A DNA stretch of 64,000 bases from a virus, in the IMG/VR virus record IMGVR_UViG_3300022744_000026, positions 1-64,000 of that record. One strand, written 5' to 3'. The stretch's first letter is position 1; each line of letters begins with the position of its first letter. Below, one piece after another: positions 22,785-29,999 of this stretch. The translations under genes were made by a program, and so were the position numbers. The notes below the pieces were generated by a model. It did no database searches. It had not been told where the DNA came from and worked only from the letters and a program-made list of their open reading frames with translations.

Positions 22785-22823
22785 CAACCCCAATCCACAC
22801 CCCACCCGCCACGTAGTAAATTT
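22785..22823 (+). promoter_or_regulatory. Bipartite promoter element, copy C
   Basis: On the plus strand CAACCCCAATC at 22785-22795 and GTAGTAAATTT at 22813-22823 are 17 nt apart. The second box is identical to copies A and B. It precedes the gene at 22855 and lies directly after the zinc-ribbon stop. Confidence 0.6.
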
Positions 22824-22854
22824 GAGGCTCTACTAACCAACCAGCCCCACTGCC

Positions 22855-23157
22855 ATGCATCCCCTCTTCCTCCTCGTCGCAAGCGCCCCGCCCACCGTCC
22901 CCGCGTGGTTCCGCGACCCCACCCCCGCCCCAGTCCGCCCCGTCGTCTGCCAGCAGGCCGAGTATGCGCTCGATGCCGAATGGGATGCCTGCGATGTCGA
23001 CGAGCAGTACCGCGCCGATTACCTGCGCCTGCTGGAGTGGCGCGGGCACCTGATGAACTGGTCTGCCGGCATGGATCAGCGCCGCGCCATCGCCTGGCCG
23101 CTGGCGTGGGCGCAGATGCAGATGGAGCAACTGAAGGCCGCGGGGGTGGAGTTGTGA
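22855..23157 (+). CDS. Hypothetical protein
   Basis: A 100-residue protein beginning MHPLFLLVASAPPTVPAWFR, then an acidic stretch (EYALDAEWDACDVDEQYRAD) and a Trp-rich helix (WRGHLMNWSAGMDQRRAIAW). The hydrophobic N-terminus is too short for a clear signal peptide. Overlaps the next gene by GTGA. Unrecognised. Confidence 0.6.
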   Translation: MHPLFLLVASAPPTVPAWFRDPTPAPVRPVVCQQAEYALDAEWDACDVDEQYRADYLRLLEWRGHLMNWSAGMDQRRAIAWPLAWAQMQMEQLKAAGVEL

Positions 23158-23369
23158 GCCGCATCCCTGCCCTGGCGGCCGTCTGCATCGGCTGGCTGCT
23201 GGTGTTCTCCGGCTATCTGTGGGGCTTGGCCGACCTCGGCTGGTACGTCGCCACAGGCGCCACGCTGACCGGCTTTGACTGGCTGGATGTCACCGGCGCT
23301 GCCGTGCTTGGCGTGCAGACTGGGGTGATGCTGCTGATCGGGTGGATGGCTTGGGGGGATGAGGTATGA
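23154..23369 (+). CDS. Two-span small membrane protein, GTG start
   Basis: A 71-residue protein read from GTG 23154. Two hydrophobic segments, IPALAAVCIGWLLVFSGYLW and VTGAAVLGVQTGVMLLIGWM, are joined by a short polar turn (YVATGATLTGFDWLD). Size and topology resemble class II holins, but there is no lysis gene nearby and the setting is accessory, so holin is not claimed. Confidence 0.6.
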   Translation: MSRIPALAAVCIGWLLVFSGYLWGLADLGWYVATGATLTGFDWLDVTGAAVLGVQTGVMLLIGWMAWGDEV

Positions 23370-23815
23370 CGGTCACGGCCAGAGCCCGCGTCAAACTCGT
23401 CACCCGCAAGCAGCGCACCGGCTCGCTTCCCGAGCGGATCATCGCCACACTGCGCGAGCACGGCCCGATGACGGCGATCGTCCTGCACGAGGTGCACTTC
23501 CCCACGTGCCTGCGGTCCGGCATTTCACGCGCGCTGAACCAGCTCATGAGCAGCGAGACGTGGCGCGGCACGAAGCGGCATCGCCGGGCCTACATCAAAG
23601 CTTGGGAGCGCAGCGACGCGGACGGCAGGCTCTACCTGCGCGCGGTGTATGCGTCGGGCATCAACCGGCCGAACGCCGAGAAGCCGCCGATGCTGACGCA
23701 GGCTGAGCGGCGGGCGCGAGTCGCCGAGCGCAAGCTGGAGAAGCAGCGCATGGAGGCTGCAAATCTGGTGGCTCGCGTCCCCGCCAGCATCTTCCACCTC
23801 GGCGCCACACTGTGA
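23366..23815 (+). CDS. Basic hypothetical protein, possible winged helix
   Basis: A 149-residue basic protein. Residues ~22-75 (LPERIIATLREHGPMTAIVL, FPTCLRSGISRALNQLMSSE) look like a winged-helix DNA-binding fold for a replication or packaging factor; the C-terminal part is a charged helix (AERRARVAERKLEKQRMEAA). Overlaps both neighbours by 4 nt. No precise family. Confidence 0.6.
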   Translation: MTVTARARVKLVTRKQRTGSLPERIIATLREHGPMTAIVLHEVHFPTCLRSGISRALNQLMSSETWRGTKRHRRAYIKAWERSDADGRLYLRAVYASGINRPNAEKPPMLTQAERRARVAERKLEKQRMEAANLVARVPASIFHLGATL

Positions 23816-24273
23816 GCGCCGGCCCGGTCGTGGCGCGTAAGCTGTGGCTGGGACCAACAAGGGATGAAATGGACGCAACTAACCCTTTCCTTCTGGCCGG
23901 CTCTGGCGCCCTGATGGGCATGGCCGTGTCGTTCGCCGTGTCGGCGTTCATCGATCGGCGGCGCGAGCGCGCCATCGATGACAGCTTTGAAAGCCTGTTC
24001 GAGACCGACCCCTGGCACACCCTGCCTGACGGCAGGATCGAACTCGGCGCCACGGGCTACGCCATCAAGCACCTGCCCGGCAGCGATGCGGCGTTTCAGT
24101 TGTTCAGTCCGGAGGGCGTGCGCGTGGCGACTGGTCAGCCCGGCTCGCTGGACCAGCTCAAGGGCTATGCCGAGACGCTGGCCGACGAGCGCCAGCAGTT
24201 CGAGCCGCTGGACGACGTGGCCGGGCTGGCGGCCCGCGTCGATGCCCTGGTGGCGCGGGTGCGCAAGCCATGA
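23812..24273 (+). CDS. Membrane-anchored protein
   Basis: A 153-residue protein from GTG 23812, or 134 residues from ATG 23869, which follows AAGGGA. One hydrophobic segment (LLAGSGALMGMAVSFAVSAF) precedes a charged region and a C-terminal domain (SFESLFETDPWHTLPDGRIE, YAIKHLPGSDAAFQLFSPEG). It probably has an inner-membrane anchor and a cytosolic domain. Unknown function. Confidence 0.6.
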   Translation: MSAGPVVARKLWLGPTRDEMDATNPFLLAGSGALMGMAVSFAVSAFIDRRRERAIDDSFESLFETDPWHTLPDGRIELGATGYAIKHLPGSDAAFQLFSPEGVRVATGQPGSLDQLKGYAETLADERQQFEPLDDVAGLAARVDALVARVRKP

Positions 24274-24770
24274 GCTTTACCATCCCCGCCCGCCCGGGCC
24301 CGGCCGAGATCGCCGACCGCCTGCTGCGCCTGCCCGAGTTCGAGCACCTGCGCGCTGGCGAGGCCCGCGTGGTGTACCTGATGCGGGTGGATCCGGTCAT
24401 CAAAGCCGGCCGCCAGGTTCTGGGCACCTGCTACCTGCCGACCGTGCAGGGATCGCTCAAGCCGCTGTTCGACTGGCTGCTGGCGGACCGGTTCGGCAAT
24501 GACCCGCCGATCGACTTCCTGATCGTGCTGGACACCGAGTACTGGCAAGCCGCCAGCGAGCTGCAGCGGGAAATTCTGGTCTATCACGAACTCATGCACT
24601 GCGGACAGGCCGTGGACAAGCACGGCGCCGACCGGTTCGACCCGGTGACGGGCCAGCCGATCTGGTGCATCCGCGGACATGACGTGGAGGAATTCGTGGC
24701 CGTGGTCGAGCGCTACGGCCAGCACAACGACGACATCCGCCGCTTTGTCGCGGCAGCGAAGGGGGAATGA
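24270..24770 (+). CDS. Putative phage metallopeptidase
   Basis: A 166-residue protein with the zinc-protease motif YHELMHCGQAVD (HExxH-like H-E-L-M-H, residues ~110-114) and a downstream GHDVEEFVAVV, whose Asp/Glu could be the third ligand. This matches the 'putative phage metallopeptidase' family found near terminase genes. The substrate is unknown. Starts with a 4-nt overlap. Confidence 0.8.
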   Translation: MSFTIPARPGPAEIADRLLRLPEFEHLRAGEARVVYLMRVDPVIKAGRQVLGTCYLPTVQGSLKPLFDWLLADRFGNDPPIDFLIVLDTEYWQAASELQREILVYHELMHCGQAVDKHGADRFDPVTGQPIWCIRGHDVEEFVAVVERYGQHNDDIRRFVAAAKGE

Positions 24771-25018
24771 TGAAAGACCTTGTTGCCCGCCCTGTGCGGC
24801 CAGGTGATCTGGTGGTGGTCGCGGTCCCCGAGGGGTTCCCGGCCTGGATGCTGCAGGACACGGTGCGCGCCATGCGTGGCCGACTGCCGCGCGACGTGGC
24901 GATGACGTTCCTGCCTGCAGGCCTGGGCGTAGAGGTGCGCCGGCCGCCGGAGGGCGATCGCACGCCCGCGCACTTCGAGCTTCCCGAGGTTGAGTGGCGC
25001 GCTATCAACAGTGATTGA
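24767..25018 (+). CDS. Hypothetical protein
   Basis: An 83-residue protein beginning MMKDLVARPVRPGDLVVVAV, beta-rich, then PAWMLQDTVRAMRGRLPRDV, which resembles the short companions of phage metallopeptidases. Ends before the terminase module. No function. Confidence 0.6.
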   Translation: MMKDLVARPVRPGDLVVVAVPEGFPAWMLQDTVRAMRGRLPRDVAMTFLPAGLGVEVRRPPEGDRTPAHFELPEVEWRAINSD

Positions 25019-25053
25019 CAGTGGGTTGATAGTTGATAGTGCGCATTGATAGA

Positions 25054-25073
25054 CGTGACACCACCATTAACGC
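25054..25073 (+). promoter_or_regulatory. Late promoter element before TerS
   Basis: CGTGAC at 25054, two bases, CACCAT, six bases, then ATG 25074. No Shine-Dalgarno. Distance from CGTGAC to ATG is 20 nt. Confidence 0.6.
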
Positions 25074-25736
25074 ATGGCGACAAAACACCCCCGCAGGGCC
25101 GAGGCTGAGGCCGCAATCCGAGTCCACCTGAGCACGCGCGGCAATGGTGACTGGGAGGCCGTGCTTACGCAATTTCCAGACGTGTCGGCGCCGAGCATGT
25201 GGCGGTGGATCCGCGAGGTAAAGGCGGGCGCACCGGAGGGCGCGCAGCTCAAGACCGCCGTCAGCCGCATCCGCCGGTCGCTCAAGGACGACAAGGTGTA
25301 TCGCACCGAGGAGGCCAGCCAGCAGGCCGTGCGGCACATCGCCGATCAACTGCCGGCGGCGCCGCGGCCGGAGTACATCGCCAGGACCGGGTCAGCCGGC
25401 CTGGAGAACATCGACTTCGTGCGCGAGATCCGGCACCTGTACTCCGACGCCCTGATGCTGCGCGCGTACTGCACAAAGGTCGACGCCGAGACCGGGCAGG
25501 AGAGCATCAAGCAGCCGATGCTGTTCGAAAAGCAGATCGCGCGGCGTGCCAGCCTGATCGAGACCAGCATCAAGACCGTGCAGGAGCTTTGGGACTTGCG
25601 CACGATGCAGGGGTTTTATCAGGCGATCATCGAGGAGATCGGCAAAGAGGCGCCCGATGTCCAGCACCGCATCATGGACAGGTTGCGGGCGCTGAACAAC
25701 GAGCGCGGCATGACGATGTTCACCACGGCGTTCTGA
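25074..25736 (+). CDS. terS: Terminase small subunit
   Basis: A 220-residue protein directly upstream of TerL. Residues ~1-60 read as an HTH (AEAEAAIRVHLSTRGNGDWE, VSAPSMWRWIREVKAG), as in phage TerS DNA-recognition domains; the rest is mostly helical oligomerisation region (DFVREIRHLYSDALMLRAYC, RRASLIETSIKTVQELWDLR). It recognises pac or cos and regulates TerL. Assigned by position and fold-like pattern. Confidence 0.75.
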   Translation: MATKHPRRAEAEAAIRVHLSTRGNGDWEAVLTQFPDVSAPSMWRWIREVKAGAPEGAQLKTAVSRIRRSLKDDKVYRTEEASQQAVRHIADQLPAAPRPEYIARTGSAGLENIDFVREIRHLYSDALMLRAYCTKVDAETGQESIKQPMLFEKQIARRASLIETSIKTVQELWDLRTMQGFYQAIIEEIGKEAPDVQHRIMDRLRALNNERGMTMFTTAF

Positions 25737-25737
25737 C

Positions 25738-27834
25738 GTGCGCGGGGTTGTGCAGAGGCGTAGGGGCCTGCCGGACTACCGCAGCGGCCTGTCGAGCCTG
25801 ATCTCGAAGCTGGAGGAGAAGACCGGCTATCGGGTGGCAAAGGTCGGCATCGAGGCGGGCGTGACGTTCCGCGACTGGTGCGAGGAGCTTGGCCGCAAGG
25901 GCATGAAAGTCGACGGAAAGCCGTTCAAGCTGGACGACCGCCCGGCCATGGCATGGATCTACGATCAAGTGCCCAGCACTGAGGATGAGGCCTACCGCCT
26001 GGTGCTGGTGCTGATGAAATGCGCGCAGGTGGGTTTTACGGTCATGGAGATGCTTGCGTGCATCTACCTGGGCCTGCGCTTCGGGCCGGCAATCGTCGGC
26101 ATGTTCCTGCCGGACATGAACCTCGCCGGCCTGAAGTCGACCGAGCGGTTCATGCCCATCGTGCGCTCCACGCCGAGCGTGCACGAGCTGATGACTCAGG
26201 ACGCGCCGGACGGCAGCGGGCGCAAGCAGGGCGAGGGCAACGTCAACCGCCGCCGCATTGGTGAAGCGCTGTTCGTGTTCAGTTGGACATCTGGCCGGGC
26301 CACCACCGAGTCTGTGCCCATGGACGTCCTGAGCTTCGATGAAGTGCAGGAAATGACGCTGGAGCAGATGGAGAAGACCATCGAGCGCCTGAGCGCCAGC
26401 CCGCTGCGTTTCGTGCTGATGGGGTCGACCGCCAACTGGCCTGATGCCGACATCCACCACTGGTACAAGCGCGGCAGTCGGCGGCGCTTCCATACCCGCT
26501 GCCGCACATGCGGTGTGGCTGAGCCCATCGATGAGTACTTTCCGCAGTGCTTCAAGTTCGATGAGGCCACGGGTGTGCATCGGTACACCTGCCGGGCAGG
26601 GCACGTGATCGATGACCCGCAGGACGGCGAGTGGATCGCCGAAAACCCGGATGCCGACCCGCCGGTGAATCTGGACATCCCCAAGAAAGACCGGCCGCTG
26701 CGGATCCGCAGCATCCACTTCCCGCAGATGCTGAGCCCGACGATCAGCCCGACTGAAATTTGGGACGCCTACCGGTTCGCGGAGTCGATGAAGAACTTCT
26801 TCAACCGCAAGTTGGGGAAGCCGTATCTGGATCCGAGCCAGGTTCCGGTGACGCTGGAGCACCTGCGCGAGGCCGAGCGCCAGGGCATCGCCATGGGCCT
26901 GCAGTGGGAGTCCCGCGGCAAGGGTTGCTTCATGGGCATCGACCAGATGGGCAACTTCAATGTCGTGGTGATCAAGCGTCGGCTGGACGATGGCCGGCAG
27001 GCGCTGGTGCACGCCGAGCTGGTCTACGACGCCGACCCTTTCCAGCGGTGCAGCGCGCTCATGGAGGCATTCGGCGTCTATGCGTGCGTGGTCGAAATCA
27101 ACCCGAACTACAACGACGCGAAGCGCTTCGCCAACCGCCACCCTGGTCGGGTGTTCATCTGCGACAGCTTCGGCAAGGTGGCGGAAGGCATGATCCAGTG
27201 GGGCGACGCCATGAAGCTGGACACCAGCGAAAGGCGCACCAGCGAGGATGCGCGCGACCGCTACACGCTGCGCATGGACCAGTTCAAGTGCATGCAGGTC
27301 AGCATGGCGCGGTTCACGCACACTGACCCACGCACCGGCGCGCCCGCCCCGCTGTGCCTGTTCCCGGACGCGCAGGGGCTGGTGCAGGATGTGGTCGAGT
27401 CAGGCGCCAGGCAGCAAAAGCCAGTCCTGCCGATCGCGTGGCACCACTTCACGAAGACCGCGCTGGTGTCCGAGAAGGACGACGAGACGAACAAGTACAA
27501 GCGCGTCGTCAAGAAAATCGGCATCGACCCGCACTTCAGTTATGCGAACATGCTGTGCGATGTCGCATGGGCCCGCGCGCATGGGACGACGCTTTTCATC
27601 ATGCCCGAGGAGTCGTCCACCATGAGCGCGAAACTGGACAACGACATGGCGAGGCTCGACCTCTCCAAAGTCCCATCCGCCCACGCCGCCCGCGTCGTGG
27701 AGATCATGACCGCCCCGACCGTCACCGGCACCTGCGGCACCTGCACGGCCTACATGGACGGCCAGTGCACCGAGCGAGGCTTCAACGTGGCGGCGCGCGA
27801 CACGGCGTGTGACCTGTACGCGGCTGAGGCGTGA
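25738..27834 (+). CDS. terL: Terminase large subunit (GpA-like)
   Basis: A 698-residue packaging ATPase/nuclease from GTG 25738. The Walker-A-like LMKCAQVGFTVMEMLACIYL is at ~92-111, Walker B MDVLSFDEVQEM at ~195-206, and LMGSTANWPDADIHHWY is coupling motif III. A zinc site (CRTCGVAEP...CRAGH) follows, as in GpA terminases. The nuclease part begins at FMGIDQMGNFNVVVIKR (~398), with VVEINPNYND and YANMLCDVAWARA later. A Cys-rich tail (TGTCGTCTAY...CTERGF) is unusual. Clear lambda-GpA-type lineage. Confidence 0.92.
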   Translation: MRGVVQRRRGLPDYRSGLSSLISKLEEKTGYRVAKVGIEAGVTFRDWCEELGRKGMKVDGKPFKLDDRPAMAWIYDQVPSTEDEAYRLVLVLMKCAQVGFTVMEMLACIYLGLRFGPAIVGMFLPDMNLAGLKSTERFMPIVRSTPSVHELMTQDAPDGSGRKQGEGNVNRRRIGEALFVFSWTSGRATTESVPMDVLSFDEVQEMTLEQMEKTIERLSASPLRFVLMGSTANWPDADIHHWYKRGSRRRFHTRCRTCGVAEPIDEYFPQCFKFDEATGVHRYTCRAGHVIDDPQDGEWIAENPDADPPVNLDIPKKDRPLRIRSIHFPQMLSPTISPTEIWDAYRFAESMKNFFNRKLGKPYLDPSQVPVTLEHLREAERQGIAMGLQWESRGKGCFMGIDQMGNFNVVVIKRRLDDGRQALVHAELVYDADPFQRCSALMEAFGVYACVVEINPNYNDAKRFANRHPGRVFICDSFGKVAEGMIQWGDAMKLDTSERRTSEDARDRYTLRMDQFKCMQVSMARFTHTDPRTGAPAPLCLFPDAQGLVQDVVESGARQQKPVLPIAWHHFTKTALVSEKDDETNKYKRVVKKIGIDPHFSYANMLCDVAWARAHGTTLFIMPEESSTMSAKLDNDMARLDLSKVPSAHAARVVEIMTAPTVTGTCGTCTAYMDGQCTERGFNVAARDTACDLYAAEA

Positions 27835-28202
27835 CCATGCGCATCCTAGTCACCGGAGGGCGCTCCTACGCTGACCGCGATGCCGTCTGGTCAGCGCTTG
27901 ACCGTGTGCACGCCAAGCGCGGTCTGACCTGTGTCATCCATGGGGCAGCCACCGGCGCCGATGAGCACGCCAGGGCCTGGTGCATCGCTCGCCGCATTCC
28001 CATGGAGGTCTACCCGGCCAACTGGCGCCCCGTGGTTGGCGGTGGCATCGACCGTAGCGCTGGGCCGCGGCGCAACGCTGACATGCTGGAGCGTGGGCGC
28101 CCTGACGGCGTGGTGGCCTTCCCAGGCGGCACAGGCACTGCCGACATGGTGCGTCGAGCCGAAGCCGCAGGCATCAAGGTGTGGCGCCCAACCGCGGCGT
28201 GA
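27831..28202 (+). CDS. SLOG/DUF2493-family nucleotide-binding protein
   Basis: A 123-residue protein: MRILVTGGRSYADRDAVWSA, LTCVIHGAATGADEHARAWC, NADMLERGRPDGVVAFPGGT, GTADMVRRAEAAGIKVW. This is the cpYpsA/DUF2493 SLOG fold (GGR-Y at the start, HGAA-GAD, PGG-GT), predicted to bind nucleotide-like ligands and often linked to NAD- or defence-related signalling. GTG 27831 overlaps TerL; ATG 27837 is an alternative. Its place between terminase and tailspike is unexplained. Confidence 0.85.
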   Translation: MTMRILVTGGRSYADRDAVWSALDRVHAKRGLTCVIHGAATGADEHARAWCIARRIPMEVYPANWRPVVGGGIDRSAGPRRNADMLERGRPDGVVAFPGGTGTADMVRRAEAAGIKVWRPTAA

Positions 28203-28217
28203 CGGCATCATGCCCCC
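28198..28217 (+). promoter_or_regulatory. Late promoter element before tailspike
   Basis: CGTGAC at 28198, N2, CATCAT, six bases, ATG 28218. It includes the upstream gene's TGA, but the same element occurs elsewhere away from stops. Confidence 0.5.
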
Positions 28218-29852
28218 ATGGCTAACCTGACCCCCACCCCCGGCTGGGACAACGTCCCGCAGCATGAAATCAGCACCGTAGCCATCGGCGGGCCTGGCGG
28301 CACGGCGAATGCGCAGGCGCAGGCGTTGCTGAATCGGCTGGAGGCGCTGCGGGGGACTGCGGCGGGTCAGGGTGGGGCGCTGGTGGGATTGCAGGATGCC
28401 CGGGGGTATTTTGCGACCGACAATGTTGAGGCGGCAACTCAGCTTCTCGGATCGCGCACATCTGCTATCGGCGTCAGCATCACTGATGCGGCGTACGGGG
28501 CTGTGTCTGGCGCCGACTGCACTGCGGCGATCATTGCTGCTGATGCCGCCGTGGCAGCCGCTGGCGGGGGTGTCGTGCTGATCCCGGCGGGGACCTGGAA
28601 GTACAACAGCACCATCTCAAGGTCGACCAATGTGACCTGGCGCGGGGTGTCGTCGCTGGCGTCAAAGCTGCAGTGCACGAATGGCACTGCGCAGATCATC
28701 AACTCTGGTGGGCGCGGTGGCCTAGAAGACCTGTATATCGAAGGCCCTTATCTGACGCAGGCGACTCGTATCGCTGCGGCCTCTACGTCCATCGGCGTGG
28801 TCGATGGTGGTGCAACGATTTGGGTGCGCAATGTCCGTATCAAGTATTTCAAGAAGGGATATTCCAAAACCATTGGTTATTGGTGCGAGTATCACAAACT
28901 GTGGCTGGAGGAAAACGGCACGGGTTTTAGTTGGGATAACACTGGCGCAGATTTTTGCAACCTGATTGCGTTCTACTCTTGCACGTTCCGGCAGAATGAC
29001 CGCAATGGTATTGCAAGCACAGCCGTCAATAACAACACCACCATCAATTACATTGGCTGTGACGTTGAGGCGAACTGCTCTGAAGACCCGGCCACATACC
29101 CGCAGATTGCGATTGGTTTCGCCCGCAATGTGAACTGGTTCGGAGGGTATGCAGAACCAGGAACGGTATCTCCAGCACCTGATTTTTGGGTGTTGTCAAA
29201 TACATCGATCTGGAACATTACAGGGCTATACCTCGGTGGCGCAAGGAAGGCATTTACATCCAGCAGCAACGGTACTGGGACTGGGCGCATCGCCAATGTT
29301 TATTTTGCTGGCGGCACTGCACTCATAACGTCGGCGGTCTACGATTTCCCGTCGTGCTTGAATATCACGGTTTATGACCGCAATACGCACACGGCGGCTA
29401 TCACGCTGGACGGCGCAGGCTCGCAGCGCATCGCCAGCGGTGATCAGTTGGCCACGCGCACGGCTCCGGCTAGCTTCACGCCAGTGCTGTCCGGCACCGG
29501 TACAGCCGGCACGTTTACTTATACGGTACAGGTCGCACGCAGTTCAAAAAACGGCAACATGCGCACGTATGCTGGACGGATCACTATTTCTGCCATTACA
29601 GTAGCGCCGACAGGTAATATTCAGATCAGCCTGCCGTCCACCTGCATTAATGCTACCAATATCAGATATACCGGCGTACTGGATTGCTCAGGTGTCACAC
29701 TGAGCGGTGCAAATACGTATTTCTACGGCCGGATTGATCCGAACACCTCACAGATGACCCTATTCCAGGGCGGCTCGTCGTCCACGGCGCTGCAGGCTGC
29801 AAACATTACAGCCACCTCGCAGATCATCTGGTCGATTACGTACGAGGAGTGA
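28218..29852 (+). CDS. Tailspike, parallel beta-helix
   Basis: A 544-residue protein. Residues 1-70 are a virion-anchor-like head (MANLTPTPGWDNVPQHEIST, NAQAQALLNRLEAL). From ~90 it has the tailspike start YGAVSGADCTAAIIAADAAV, GGGVVLIPAGTWKYNS and then repeating short strands (TWRGVSS, INSGGRGGLEDLYIEG, WFGGYAEPG) of a pectate-lyase-like right-handed beta-helix, ending in a beta domain. It probably binds or degrades a surface polysaccharide. The gene is visibly more AT-rich than its neighbours in the second half and lies between terminase and portal, suggesting acquisition. Confidence 0.8.
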   Translation: MANLTPTPGWDNVPQHEISTVAIGGPGGTANAQAQALLNRLEALRGTAAGQGGALVGLQDARGYFATDNVEAATQLLGSRTSAIGVSITDAAYGAVSGADCTAAIIAADAAVAAAGGGVVLIPAGTWKYNSTISRSTNVTWRGVSSLASKLQCTNGTAQIINSGGRGGLEDLYIEGPYLTQATRIAAASTSIGVVDGGATIWVRNVRIKYFKKGYSKTIGYWCEYHKLWLEENGTGFSWDNTGADFCNLIAFYSCTFRQNDRNGIASTAVNNNTTINYIGCDVEANCSEDPATYPQIAIGFARNVNWFGGYAEPGTVSPAPDFWVLSNTSIWNITGLYLGGARKAFTSSSNGTGTGRIANVYFAGGTALITSAVYDFPSCLNITVYDRNTHTAAITLDGAGSQRIASGDQLATRTAPASFTPVLSGTGTAGTFTYTVQVARSSKNGNMRTYAGRITISAITVAPTGNIQISLPSTCINATNIRYTGVLDCSGVTLSGANTYFYGRIDPNTSQMTLFQGGSSSTALQAANITATSQIIWSITYEE

Positions 29853-29858
29853 TCATTG

Positions 29859-29948
29859 ATGACGCACATACTCGACTGGCTCAAGCGATGGGCCGACCTC
29901 ACCATGGGGCGGCCGACTTCTTTCTGTCTCTCAGAGTGTGCGGCATGA
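29859..29948 (+). CDS. 29-residue peptide (doubtful)
   Basis: A short frame MTHILDWLKRWADLTMGRPT then SFCLSECAA follows the tailspike stop by 6 nt, with GAGGAG at a workable distance (in the end of the tailspike gene). It is amphipathic at its start. No other support; it may be chance. Confidence 0.25.
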   Translation: MTHILDWLKRWADLTMGRPTSFCLSECAA

Positions 29949-29979
29949 TCCCGTCGATCCGGCGCTAACCCACTCCCAT

Positions 29980-29999
29980 CGTGACGCTACCCTCCCCCA
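29980..29999 (+). promoter_or_regulatory. Late promoter element before portal
   Basis: CGTGAC at 29980, N2, TACCCT, six bases, ATG 30000. It is in a true intergenic gap, without stop codon or Shine-Dalgarno. Confidence 0.6.

Noticed and set aside
23154-23369. Holin
   Set aside because: Size and two spans fit, but there is no endolysin or spanin nearby and it sits among accessory genes before the terminase.
25720-27321. 533-codon minus-strand frame opposite TerL
   Set aside because: TerL carries all ATPase and nuclease motifs in the plus frame; the antisense product is His/Arg/Val-rich and has no ribosome site.
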